A DNA stretch of 64,000 nucleotides from contig NW_024881673.1 in the NCBI RefSeq assembly GCF_019059575.1, forward strand, positions 731,001 through 795,000, given 5' to 3'. Numbering within the stretch: the first letter of the stretch is position 1; every line of letters starts with the position of its first letter. Below, piece after piece: positions 10,993-21,094 of this stretch. Under the pieces are notes generated by a model. That model searched no databases. It was not told where the DNA came from and was given only the letters and a program-made list of their open reading frames with translations. Source of the DNA: Amphibalanus amphitrite (Eukaryota; Arthropoda; Thecostraca; Balanomorpha; Balanidae). A program made the translations under genes and the position numbers.

Positions 10993-11896
10993 CCCTCGCC
11001 CGCACATGGGGGAAGGGGGGTGGTTGCCATCCCCCAGGTAGTCTTTCTGCTCTGCACTCAACATTTTTAGCGCTAGAACGCTGATTTTTTGTATAACTGC
11101 TCCTCTATCCTTTCTTGATGTCCACTGAAAATTTCAAGTTTCTGTGATTTTTGGTTTCGGAGATATGACCTTGTTTTTCAGGTCATGTCATGACCCAAAT
11201 GGCCAATCCTCAACATCTTGCGTTTGCCATGGGTCTTGCGAGCTTTTGACACCCTGATTTCGGCTTTTTTGCCAGTATTACCTCCCACCTATCATGGAAC
11301 ATGTTTTTCGACGATGTACAGGGGTCAAGGTCAGGGTCAAGGTCAACCTAGGTCATCTAAGATAATTGCGTTTTAGGCAAGCTGAATTTACTTTTTTTTA
11401 ATTTTTTTGACTGCATTTTTGGTAAAAGCTTCTCAGAGCATGATTTCATGTAATATGGACCCAAAAACAATCGGTGCACACATCAGTATACACACAGACA
11501 CACAGACATATAAACACATATAATTGACCTTGACCTAACTTGACCTGAAATGACCTCAGCCGCAAAATTCTGGTCGGGTAGTGTGACAAAGAGGTTCTAG
11601 CTGGCCTGGCACCAGAAAACAGCATCGTCATCGGTATTTGATAAGCAGCGCACTTGATATCCAACGGTGACCCAAAACAGCAACATTTTTTAGTTTGACC
11701 TGACCTGGAAGGTCAATGACTGACCTGAGAAGGTAAAACTGGGTATCATTGGATTCGTCTCTTCCCAAAGAATCTTTTTGGTCTTTACCGCTAAGCTCTA
11801 TCTCCAACAGGAACGAAATGGTGCGGGGGGGGGTGGCAACCACCCCCCCCCCCCATGTGCGTTCTAGGATGGGAAAATGGCATGTGCGGGCGAGGG
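10993..11896 (-). mobile_element. A-family piggyBac-like MITE, copy 2 (inverted)
   Basis: It shares TTAA 10989-10992 with B and 11897-11900 with C2. It is the reverse-oriented partner of 2032-2942: the CTGCTCTGCACTCAACATTT, ACATGTTTTTCGACGATGTA and AGCTCTATCTCCAACAGGAA segments occur in reversed order. The doubled end is on the right (CATGTGCGTTC, then CATGTGCGGGCGAGGG). Confidence 0.8.
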
Positions 11897-11900
11897 TTAA

Positions 11901-13074
11901 CCCGCGCCCCACTGGGGGGGGCTATTTATAGCCCCCCTCCCGTTTTTCTACAATAACTTCCAAACCGCTTGACGTATCGACGCCAAACTTTCAGTACCTT
12001 CGGCTGCATTAATTTGACACCTTGTGTCAAAATTTGAACTTCGTAGCTACCATAGGTCGGCCGGAAATGACGTCAGAGTGACGTCATGTTCGGCCGATTT
12101 CGACGCCAAACATTGAACCACGGCAATCGTTCCCAAGGGCTCAGTTTTTAAGCTAGATCCAATTTCTTTGCATGAGAGGACTCAGAATAGACTGCGCTAT
12201 CAAACTGCTATCTCGGATTTTCAAAATTTTGAAAATTTTGAAAATTTCATATAATGAAATTCAAAATTTACATTTTTACATTTTTTCAAAAAGTTTTTGA
12301 CTTTTCGAAAAAAACGGAATATATGTGATAGAACGCGTTATTATGACTAGCTCTAGCAAGTTTTAGGTAAATATCTTCAAAAATGGCCAAGTTATACGCA
12401 TTATTGCAAAAAATTCACAATTATTAATTTCTCAAATCAATTTTTCAGCACGTATTTGACATCGTACGCCAATTTAAATAGCACCATCGTGTTCCTGAGC
12501 TCAAACTGCATCCAATAGACACCTTTTTTGTTGAAAAATTTTAACTTCAAAATTTGACCTTTTTTGACCTGAAAGTGACCTGACTCTAAGCTAAATTCGA
12601 CTCAAAATGACCTCGAATGACACAGACGACATCAAATCCGAAATCTTTGGCCTAAATGGACCATAAAACATGTGTCACGTGACCGAGGCATGATATAATA
12701 TTTTCGTGACCTGTGATGACCTGACCTTGACCTGAAAATCAAAGTACAAGTTTGGTACCCTCAGGGTATCTAGAACATCTGTTCACGAGTGTGTGAACAA
12801 AAAATGAGCCTGATCGGACTTGTAAGACGGCGGCCAGAGCCCAAAACGTGAACAAGCCAAAATGCTAATAATTTTTACTTTGACCTGACCTGTGACGTCA
12901 TCGGTGACCTCGAGGGCAATGAAATTAGGTTCCGCTCGACAGTTTTTCCGGGGCTATCAGACGCCGTTTGAATTTTGACGATCGGCCCAGTAGTTTCGGA
13001 GTTAGGAGGGGGGCTATGAATAGCCCCCCCCCCCCAGTAGGGCGTGTTATACGCAGACCCCAGTGGGGCGCGGG
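11901..13074 (+). mobile_element. C-family piggyBac-like MITE, copy 2
   Basis: It is bounded by TTAA 11897-11900 and 13075-13078 and is nearly identical by eye to 5566-6730 in the same orientation, with only scattered substitutions and run-length changes. It has the same perfect terminal repeat, hairpins and doubled right end. The close similarity suggests recent spread. Confidence 0.85.
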
Positions 13075-13129
13075 TTAAAGGGACCCTCGGCTCCCACCTT
13101 CAAAAAAGTTAATGAATTGGCATGAAAGT

Positions 13130-13144
13130 GATGTCGCTCGGTTC
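13130..13144 (+). repeat. LINE target-site duplication, left copy
   Basis: GATGTCGCTCGGTTC, identical to 15536-15550 on the other side of the LINE. Confidence 0.85.
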
Positions 13145-13146
13145 TG

Positions 13147-14469
13147 ACTCCCGTGGGAAAAATATGCATCATTAAAACTTTACTACTCTCAAAGATTGTT
13201 CACCTGTTCATTACATTGCCAAACCCTGATAAAGAAGAAATGAAACTAATTGAGAGTTTATTATTTAACTTTATATGGCAAAACAAAGGTGATAAAATCA
13301 AACGCACTAAATTGGTACAAACGTACGAACAGGACGGATTAAAAATGGTAGACGTGAAAGCCTTCATTGATTCGATGAAACTAACATGGCTGAAACGCCT
13401 GATGACATCTGAAGCTGACTGGACACAGTTAGCGTACAAAGAATTACCTGATGTTAGAAAGCTTCTTACTTATGGTAAAGCGAAGCTTGCTCTAGTCAAA
13501 TCCAAAGTGACTAATGGCTTCTATAGGGACCTTATTGATGCACTCATGAGATTTTCTGTAGACTGTAAACACAGTAGTGAGGAAATTTTATCAGAGACAA
13601 TTTGGTGCTCTGATCATACGAAATTTTCGAAGACTGTTGTCAAAGAATGGGATAGAAAAGGTCTCAGGTTTATTGGCGATTTGTTCGATAAAAAGACAGG
13701 AAATGTATACAAAAAAGAGGAAATCGAAAATAATTATGGCATCCAGATGACATTCCTGTGTTATGAGACACTAGTACGCAGCCTTCCACTGTGTTTGCGC
13801 AACAGCCCAAATAATTTCGAAAGTCCGAACATACCGTTCAAAATAAACGCGGTGATGAACGAAAATAAGTTTTCGAAGTATTCTTACAATATTTTTGTAA
13901 AATCCCTGGCAGCAAAACACACAACAACTAACAAAAGAATCGAGGAAAAATGGAAGAATGACATTGGAAACTATATTATGGGAACATCAAGGAAACTGAT
14001 TGATGCAGCTTTGTCTACATATTTTGTATTCTTTCACTACAGAATAGTTATGCGTACGTTCCCAACAAATAAATTGCTCCACGTTATGCAAATAGAACCT
14101 TCCAACCAATGTTCCTTTTGTGAAGAATCTATTGAGACAATTATACATCTTTTCTGGGAGTGTCCTAAAGTGAAAATTTTCATAAAAGAAGTCCTGTCAC
14201 ATATTAGGCAAAAGTACAACAAAACATTGACAATAAACAAAACAATGTGGTTCTTGCTGAACGATGCAGATGACGTTGAAGTTCTCATTATTACGCTTTG
14301 TAAATATGTCACACACAAAGCACGATTGAATAAAAGTAAACCTACCTTGAACGTTATGCTAAACGTATTGAGGATCGAAGCACAAAAAGAGTATATTTTA
14401 TTCAAATCTAAAAACAAACTAAACGAATTCCAAACTAAATGGGGAGCACTCGAACAAATCCTCAAATAG
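13147..14469 (+). CDS. LINE ORF2 C-terminal fragment (post-RT region with zinc knuckle)
   Basis: About 440 codons are open from the truncation point to a TAG. The first residues that can be placed read VGKICIIKTLLLSK from a GTG, so there is no true start; the frame is simply cut by the 5' truncation. The opening resembles the region after the RT domain in L1/Tx1-type ORF2 proteins: a GK-x-xIIK stretch, LPNPDK, then FNFIWQNKGDKIKR and GLKMVDVKAF. Near residue 330 a Cys-rich motif, CSFCEESIETIIHLFWECP (C-x2-C ... H-x4-C type), matches the C-terminal zinc knuckle of these ORF2 proteins. No RT catalytic motif and no endonuclease domain are present. The frame itself is intact, so the insertion is not very old. 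Confidence 0.8.
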   Translation, partial: TPVGKICIIKTLLLSKIVHLFITLPNPDKEEMKLIESLLFNFIWQNKGDKIKRTKLVQTYEQDGLKMVDVKAFIDSMKLTWLKRLMTSEADWTQLAYKELPDVRKLLTYGKAKLALVKSKVTNGFYRDLIDALMRFSVDCKHSSEEILSETIWCSDHTKFSKTVVKEWDRKGLRFIGDLFDKKTGNVYKKEEIENNYGIQMTFLCYETLVRSLPLCLRNSPNNFESPNIPFKINAVMNENKFSKYSYNIFVKSLAAKHTTTNKRIEEKWKNDIGNYIMGTSRKLIDAALSTYFVFFHYRIVMRTFPTNKLLHVMQIEPSNQCSFCEESIETIIHLFWECPKVKIFIKEVLSHIRQKYNKTLTINKTMWFLLNDADDVEVLIITLCKYVTHKARLNKSKPTLNVMLNVLRIEAQKEYILFKSKNKLNEFQTKWGALEQILK

Positions 14470-14567
14470 GAAGCGTACATTCTCTGAACTTGCGACGGAT
14501 AGGTGTCAGCAGCGTCCCGGAAGCCGCAGGCACAATAAATCACGACATGAAAACAGGAAAGCGCGCG

Positions 14568-14631
14568 ACACACACACACACACCCACACACCCCCCCCCC
14601 ACACACACACACACACCCACACACACACGTC
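14568..14631 (+). repeat. CA-rich microsatellite in LINE 3' UTR
   Basis: ACACAC runs broken by CCC and a pure C run. Confidence 0.8.
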
Positions 14632-15505
14632 CACACTTTTTTTTTAATTCGCGTCGTTTTTACCGAGGCCCCCACCCCTATGACCCATCCGGGCCAACCC
14701 GGGACCGGCCCCTGTGGGTCGGTCGGCTGGCCGGGCGTGCGAGACGCCAGCCGGTCTGGCTGACGTCTCGCACTCCCGGTTGGTGGCTAGGGAGCACCGC
14801 CCGACGGGATGAGTCGGTCGCCGGGCGGTGCGGGTGGGGGCTGGCCGGCCCGCCTAGAGGTACACCGGGGCGGTATCCCCTAGCCCTCCCCGGTCGGGGA
14901 GGCATCTTCTAGACCTCCCCGGGGCCGGGACGGTTGTCATATGGGTTAAGACACCGTCCCGTCCTGGCCAGGCGGGCTTTAGATACTTTTTATTCATTTT
15001 AACCATGCATTGGCTCGTGAACATGCATTGTGGTACAGTTTAACTGTCTTATAAGTGTATGAATAATGTATATGCAAGACACACACGCGCACGCTCACAA
15101 ACTCAAACATACTGCACCCAATCATACAGCATTTGTGCATGCGCGGGCGCGGCCGCGCGCTCTTCTTGGCGCGCGCGGGCGCCGGTGTGGGCGCTGGTGG
15201 CTGGCGGCGGGCGAACGCTGTGTGCGAGCGGGTGCCCTGTTTCAATATTATTGTAAACTGTTTTGCAGCTCAACCTTCAAACAATACCTACCTATTGATT
15301 TTGGTGCAACAGTGAAAAAAAAAGCTTCATACCAAATGCTCGCTTTTTGTTTTGTTTTCTTGTTTATATAGTGTTCGCCTGTGTCGTCCATTGGGTAAGT
15401 CAGAGCGCCAATATGGAAGGATACGGGTCATTGTTCTGTGTTTGGCGTCTTTGTTGTGTTGTTGCGCATTGGAGAGGAACAATGTATGTTGCAGTGTGGC
15501 ACGAA

Positions 15506-15511
15506 AATAAA
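15506..15511 (+). promoter_or_regulatory. Polyadenylation signal of the LINE
   Basis: AATAAA lies about 11 bases before the A run that ends the element. Confidence 0.7.
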
Positions 15512-15535
15512 CCGTTCAACCTAAAAAAAAAAAAA

Positions 15536-15550
15536 GATGTCGCTCGGTTC
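15536..15550 (+). repeat. LINE target-site duplication, right copy
   Basis: It follows the poly(A) tract directly and is identical to 13130-13144. Confidence 0.85.
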
Positions 15551-15746
15551 AGAAAGAGCAAAAACGAATATCTACCAAATTTCATCGAAAAATATTCACC
15601 GGTTTTCAAGATATTAGACTTTTACTTTTGTTTACTTTTTGGGATCTCCGCTGTTCCTAGCGACTTTATTTGAAAGTGCGGCATTTGTTGCGCGCAAAGC
15701 AGCATATACCACCGCGTGCTACAAAACGTTTTAGTCAAACATTTAA

Positions 15747-16926
15747 CCCTCGCCCCGTTGGGGGGGGGGGCCATTTTGGCCCCCCCCCCCCTGTGGTTTT
15801 TCCTGAATAGTAAGAAAACGGCGGCGCGCAGCGCCGCCAAATTTTCAGTACCTTCCCGGGCATCAATTTGACACCTTCACACCAAATTTCAAGTCTTAGG
15901 TCACCTTAAGTTAGGAGTTATTGAGGTCAAACTGAGGTCATGTTCGAGCAAAAATGAGCAAAAAACATGCAATCTTGAAACGCTCACCAAATCTACAGTT
16001 ATCAAGCAATTTCAAAGTTCTTTATATGGTCTAGTAGACAAAAAGCGGCGCTACAAAACTGCTATCTCGGATTTTCAAAATTTTTGGATTTTAACCCAAA
16101 AAAATCAAAAAATTGACTTTTTTTAGAAAAACTTTAAAAAATCCTAAATTTTTCCGAATTTCGAAAAAAACCGGAATAAATGTGATAGTCCCAGCGCTCT
16201 TCTATATACATACCAAATTTCAGATCAATATCTCGTTTTTTGGCCAAGCTATAGCGAAAAAACTGTTCAAAAATGATGACGTCAAATTTTTGAACTCAAT
16301 TTTTAGCGATTCTAGACCACGTACGGCAAAACAAAGACCACCATTGAACTCCCCGTGACGAGCTGCATCGATTTGATACCCATTTAATGCAAAAATATTA
16401 ACTTTGAAATTTGACCTAATTTGACCTGACCTTGACCTGACCTTGACCTGACCTTGACAAAAACGTGACCTAAGCTGGCCCAAAAGGCTGCCTGACCCAC
16501 ATAATCGCATTTGTCATGTAAAATGGACCATAAAACATGTATCACACGACACTTTCATATTGTGACCCCCCCGTGACCTGACCTCTGTGACCTGACCTAG
16601 TATCAGTGACCTCAAATAGCAAAATATGTGTTTGAAGAACATTTCCCCATCGATGATTTTCAATGAAATGCATTTTACTCGATTTTACAACGCATTTCTT
16701 GAAATGCCTGTAAACGGTGAAAATTGGAACTTTGACCTGACCTGTGACGTCATCGGTTTGACCTAGGTCAATAAAAATGGGTCACAAGGTAGTTCCCCGT
16801 TGGGGCTATCCAACGCCGTTTACCGCTTGTCGCTATGTTGCGTGGTTCTCGAGATCTTAGGGGGGGACCAAAATGGCCCCCCCCCCAACCGGGCGCGTTG
16901 CTCGGCAGAGCCCAACGGGGCGCGGG
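15747..16926 (+). mobile_element. G-family piggyBac-like MITE, copy 1
   Basis: TTAA at 15743-15746 and 16927-16930. Termini are CCCTCGCCCCGTTGGGG and CCCCAACGGGGCGCGGG, inverted with one mismatch. The hairpin core is GGCCATTTTGGCC. The right end is doubled (CCAACCGGGCGCG, then CCCAACGGGGCGCGGG). The interior contains a run of four TTGACCTGACC-type units near 16411-16455. A second, interrupted copy spans 31207-36761. Confidence 0.8.
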
Positions 16927-16930
16927 TTAA

Positions 16931-18104
16931 CCCGCGCCCGGCTGGGGATCCTGGATTTCCACGCCCTGCTGGGGGGGGGGGTGTTTGAACACCCCCCCTT
17001 GTAACTCGGCTCCTGGGCTACGTAGCGATACGCGGAAGGCGGCGTTCGAAAGAGCGTCAAAAATAATGACGAAATCACTTCGGTCAATTTTTTGGTCAGG
17101 TCAAAGGTCAGGTCACCAGAGGTCATTGAAGGCAAAATTTCGCCGATTTCTAGGTCGAATGTCGAAAATTTCCAAGAAGCCAACGCATAAATCGGGAACC
17201 AATAGAGTTACAGCGCCGCGGAAAAGCGCATTCGATAGCCCTATTAACGCCCTTTCTGATTAATTCTCTCAGATTTGACCTAACGTCAACAGTTTTGCCT
17301 GCAGGAGGCAAAAACTGCAAAAATAGCCGATTTTTTTGAAAACAGTTTTTCTGCAATAACTTTTGACCCAAGCCTTGTACGAGCTTACTTTAACCAGCAT
17401 CGTGTTCCTCTCGTCAAGACGCATCGAATGAACTATAACTTGACCTTGAAAGGTCAACTTGAAAATTTGACCTCAGGTCAAGGTCATGACCTGACCGGAA
17501 AGGGTCATGTTGCATATCAGTCGATCCGTATCGTCGAGCTGAACACATCTAAGGCGTTTTCATCGCTCTAGCATGCCTCTATCAAAAGTTATTTGCGAAA
17601 AACTGTTAGATACCATTTGTGACCTAAGATGACCTCAGGGCATAAACAAGGGTCACGGACACCATTTTCATGTTCAGTGTGTCTAAACCACTTGTAATTC
17701 GGTGGTTGGGAGTGTTTATAATGTCTTTCATCCAAAAGACGCGCATTTCAATTTTCTCCCATTGACTTATAATTGGGAGGTCGCAAAATTGACCTGACCT
17801 TATGTCATCGATATCAAAATTCTGAGATATACATTTTGTACATCCTGTTGCTCTTAGCAATCGCTAAAAGTTTCAAAGCGATCGGTCACTCGGTGTAGCT
17901 ATGACAGACATTGAAAGTTTTTATGAGGTGAGGTCACTTCAAGTGACCTGGTGACCTGACCTTGAATGACCTTGGTCTTAAAATTTACACAACATGTGTA
18001 GAATTGATGTATGATAAGGTGTACCTCTGCGCCGCCGTTTTTGAGATATTCGCGAAAAACCACAAGGGGGGTGTTCAAACCCCCCCCCCCCAGCAGGGCG
18101 CGGG
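16931..18104 (-). mobile_element. F-family piggyBac-like MITE, copy 2 (inverted)
   Basis: It shares TTAA 16927-16930 with G1 and ends at TTAA 18105-18108. It is the reverse-oriented partner of 4258-5436, with the doubled end now at the left (CCCGCGCCCGGCTGGGG, then CGCCCTGCTGGGG). Internal order is fully preserved. Confidence 0.8.
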
Positions 18105-18108
18105 TTAA

Positions 18109-18299
18109 CGGACGTTCGAAAGCCTGATGACGTCATCAGATTCCCGTAATGGTTAAGAGATAGGGACCACGCTGGTCCTACCCTGCAAGTAAAGGGAAGA
18201 AATTTCTTGAACACCATAAAGCTGCGGGGGTTGCGACCAGGATAAATGGTGGTTTCTGAGCCTGGCCGCAAACTTGGCTATCTCAACTCAAAACTAATG
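18109..18299. other. Interval between MITEs, no gene seen
   Basis: It holds a palindrome CTGATGACGTCATCAG (18122-18137) and otherwise unremarkable sequence. It is read here as an internal piece of the putative L element. Confidence 0.4.
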
Positions 18300-18303
18300 T
18301 TAA

Positions 18304-19305
18304 CCCGCGCACCGACGGGGGGGGGGCGGATATCCGCCCCCCCTGAGGTTTTTCGCGAATAGCGGGAAAACCGCGGCGCGTAGCGCCGCGAAATTTGGTA
18401 TGACTATTTCCTTATCAATTTTACACATGGTGTGCAAGTTTGAACCTCCTACCTGTCAAGGTCAGGTCACCAGGTCACTTTGAATGACCCAACCTCAAGT
18501 CACTTTTTTGCAACTTTGTCACCGTGCCAGAGCTACAGTAGATGTCGGAGGCCTTTGAAAGTCGCAGGATGTTATTAAGTCATTAGTAGCTACAATTTGT
18601 ATATCTCGGAATTTTGATATCGGTGACCTAAGGTCAGGTCAATTTCGCGACCTCCCCATTATAAGTCAATGGGGGAAAAATCAACTCCCTGTTTTTACCA
18701 CTAAAACGGGTCGGAATGGCCCCATATACCATACATGACTTCATATACGATCAACCTTCACTACCTTGAGGTCTGTTTTGCTGTTGGGCAGCTGTGAGGT
18801 CATGTGACGTCATCAAAGGTCACCAAAGGTTTTTGGCCAATAACTCCGTACAGGAACAAGATACAGACGCGTGGATGGTCTCATTGTGTTCAGCTCGTCA
18901 AGACGCATCGAATGATATACATGATGACCTCGAGGTCACGTGACCTGAGGTCAACCTTTGACCTTGACCTTTCGAGGTCAACATATATATATCATTCGAT
19001 GCGGATTGACGAGAGGATCACGATGATGCCCTTAGTTTGTTCCTATCTTGACTAATTCGAAAGTTATTCGAGAAAAACTCTCTCCATATTTAGCGCCGCC
19101 ATTTTGACTTTTTCGACCCCTGTGACGTCATCATTGACCTGACCTGAAAATGACCTTAGTAAAAATTGTAGATCTTGACCGTGCGTATCCGATGCCGTTT
19201 ACCGCTTGTCGCTATCTTGCTTCGTTCTCGAGATCTCAGGGGGGGGGGCGGTCATCCGCCCCCCCGTCGGTACTAAGTTGGCGCAGACCCCCGTCGGTGC
19301 GCGGG
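18304..19305 (+). mobile_element. H-family piggyBac-like MITE, complete
   Basis: TTAA at 18300-18303 and 19306-19309. The inverted repeat CCCGCGCACCGACGGG is perfect on both ends. The left hairpin core is GGCGGATATCCGCC; the right has GGCGGTCATCCGCC. The right end is doubled (CCGTCGG, spacer with TTGGCGCAGA, then CCCGTCGGTGCGCGGG). Internal TGACCT half-sites form an inverted cluster near 18920-18985. Other copies lie at 798-1440, 3270-3627 and 34522-35524. Confidence 0.85.
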
Positions 19306-19328
19306 TTAAGGTGGGAGGGTCCCTTTAA

Positions 19329-19792
19329 ACCTCGCCGGCACAGGCCATTTTGCGTCCTTCGACGGCACGAGGGGGGTTGGTTGGTAAGACCCCCTCCTTG
19401 CGTTTGGCCCCTGATCGAGCTAGAGCTTCGAGGAAAAAAAAACGAGCTAGGAGGGGAGGAGGGGGAGGGGGGCTATGCAGGGGCGCGGGAACTACTTTCC
19501 GACTGGGGGGGGCACACCATAATAGAGATCAACCTAGGGTACCCCCAAATCTAGTTTTCTCACCGGTTTTAGGCCACTTATTTTTCACCCCTCAGCTTTT
19601 TCAAAAAAAAGAAAACATTTGCAAAAAAGTGTGGTATTCCGTCTCAAAGCTGTGGGGGCACCGCCCCCACGGCCCCAGAGTTGGGGGGCAAGCTGCCCCC
19701 ACTGCCCCCCCGGCTCCCGCGACTATGGGGCTATGAATAGCCCCCCCCCCCCCAGTAGGGCGTGTTATACGCAGACCCCAGTGGGGTGCGGG
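19329..19792 (+). mobile_element. Chimeric TTAA element: B-like left end, C-like right end
   Basis: The left 120 bases match the doubled end of B (ACCTCGCCGGCACAGGCC, CGACGGCACGAGG). The right 70 match the doubled end of C (CTATGAATAG hairpin, GGGCGTGTTATACGCAGACC). Between them is material shared with the second hAT-like element (CCTAGGGTACCCCCAAAT and TTTAGGCCACTTATTTTTC also occur near 33513-33571) and a GC-rich block with CCGCCCCCACGGCCCC. TTAA lies on both sides (19325-19328 and 19793-19796). It could be a recombinant or a collapsed nest. Confidence 0.5.
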
Positions 19793-19796
19793 TTAA

Positions 19797-20200
19797 CTTT
19801 TGACGTTGACTTTTTGCGTTCAACTTTCTGCATACCTATCGATGCGGATTGACAAGTGGATTTTGATGGTAGGTACTGTATTTTGATTTTTGATTTGGAG
19901 TACTGTATAGTTCGATTAGGTCAAAAGTCAATCGCAAAGAAAAATACTTTCCTCACGGCTCACACGCCACAACTTTGACTTGTTTCACCCCTGCAACGTC
20001 ATCTTTGCACTGACTTGAAAAAAAAAAAACGGTGTAAAAATTGCAGACACCAACCGAATGTTTCACATAGGTACCTACCTACGTTTACCGCTTGTCGCTA
20101 ACCTGCATCGTTTTCGAGATCCTAAGGGGAGGCGGGGGAGGGTATCGCCCTTCGGTGCGAAGCTGTCCCAGAGTCAAGTTTTGTCAAAGCACTTTGAGAT
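19797..20200 (+). mobile_element. Degenerate H-family remnant
   Basis: Segments TATCGATGCGGATTGACAAG and TTTACCGCTTGTCGCTAACC follow the order in H but are strongly diverged. Local TACC/GGTA repeats have grown within it. Confidence 0.45.
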
Positions 20201-20667
20201 AGGCAAGTCTGATTTGTCCATAACGATGACCTCAACATGAGCTAACGATGCATGTCTGTTGTTTTGTTCGTTTCTTGATTTTGTTCCTATTTGACCATCC
20301 CCAAAATGGCAATCAGCTCACTCAGCTGCACGTTTCGGTCACTGACATGTTTTTGTTGTTTCTGTTCGCAGCTCTACTCTGGTGTTTCTGAGACTCGATG
20401 TGAACATTTCAATCGGTTCCTATTATGATGTCGGCCCTGTCATCTCACGACATATTCCGGCACCGACGGCAGCAGATGGATATCTTGGACTGGATCAGGT
20501 CTGACTCTATTCAAGCGTTATAATTGTATTAAGCACAATAAATGTACTTTTCATCTGCTGAATCTAGTTTCGTTGAACCATTTTATGTTATTGCAAATAT
20601 CCCTATCCTGGCTACCTAGGTAGGTACCTACCTACCTATAGCTAATCTGAAACGCAAACATGAGAAA
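20201..20667. other. No gene seen; short TACC microsatellite
   Basis: The stretch is A+T-rich and has no convincing ORF. A GGTAGGTACCTACCTACC patch lies near 20619-20637. Confidence 0.4.
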
Positions 20668-20669
20668 TA

Positions 20670-20695
20670 GGGTAAGTGGCTCCTATCACGCACAC
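20670..20695 (+). repeat. Terminal inverted repeat, left
   Basis: It pairs with 24054-24079 at 25 of 26 positions. Confidence 0.9.
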
Positions 20696-21094
20696 CTAGT
20701 AGGAAAACTGCTTTTGAGACTTACTGAAACCTGTTTTGCTGATAAAATGGTCACAAGCAGTTTCCATAAGCATTTGTTTTCTTGATTTGACTTTTACGTT
20801 CCAGCGTTCCTTCATCATTTATGACATATAAGGCAAAACATCCAACAACGTCCGACGTGCGCTAATAGAGCACCGGTGCTCTTATGACGCACATTCAGCT
20901 GCCTCAAATGCGCACAAGAACAATTCCAACAGGTTTATTAGACATGTCGAGGTATTGATCAAATCACTTTATTTTAAAGTTGAACACCATGAGCACATCA
21001 TGAACTTTGATCTCGACACATCATGAAACACACCATGAACATGAACGCATCATGAACACATCATGAACTCGAAACCTTTTCACTGACTCAGTAT

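Larger units (their letters stand above)
13145..15535 (+). mobile_element. 5'-truncated LINE (L1/Tx1-like) with poly(A) and target duplication
   Basis: The same 15 bases, GATGTCGCTCGGTTC, occur at 13130-13144 and 15536-15550 and bracket the insertion. Between them lie the C-terminal part of a reverse-transcriptase ORF, a 3' untranslated region of about 1 kb, AATAAA at 15506-15511 and a run of 13 A. This is the signature of target-primed insertion. The 3' UTR includes CA-rich microsatellite at about 14568-14631, a GC-rich segment at 14680-14985 and a long hairpin at about 14737-14773. The catalytic reverse-transcriptase and endonuclease parts are missing, so this copy is dead. Confidence 0.85.
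13079..19324 (+). mobile_element. Putative L element, interrupted by a LINE and three MITEs
   Basis: TTAA lies at both sides (13075-13078 and 19325-19328). The ends look like a short inverted repeat: AGGGACCCTC then TCCCACC on the left, GGTGGGAGGGTCCCT on the right. Removing the LINE, G1, F2 and H1 would leave roughly 465 bases, a typical MITE size. The remaining pieces (13079-13144, about 15551-15742, 18109-18299, 19310-19324) have no ORF. This reading is inference; the alternative is ordinary host sequence. Confidence 0.4.

Noticed and set aside
13153-13155. Start codon of the LINE ORF
   Set aside because: The triplet is GTG and the frame is open upstream to the truncation point, so it is not a true start.
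14439-14912. 157-codon plus ORF and the 212-codon minus ORF over the LINE 3' end
   Set aside because: Composed of CA-repeat and GC-rich untranslated sequence or antisense of the LINE frame.
1-20200. Many 60-110 codon ORFs across the MITE region
   Set aside because: They cross terminal hairpins and G runs, show frequent Pro/Arg low complexity, and differ between copies of the same family.
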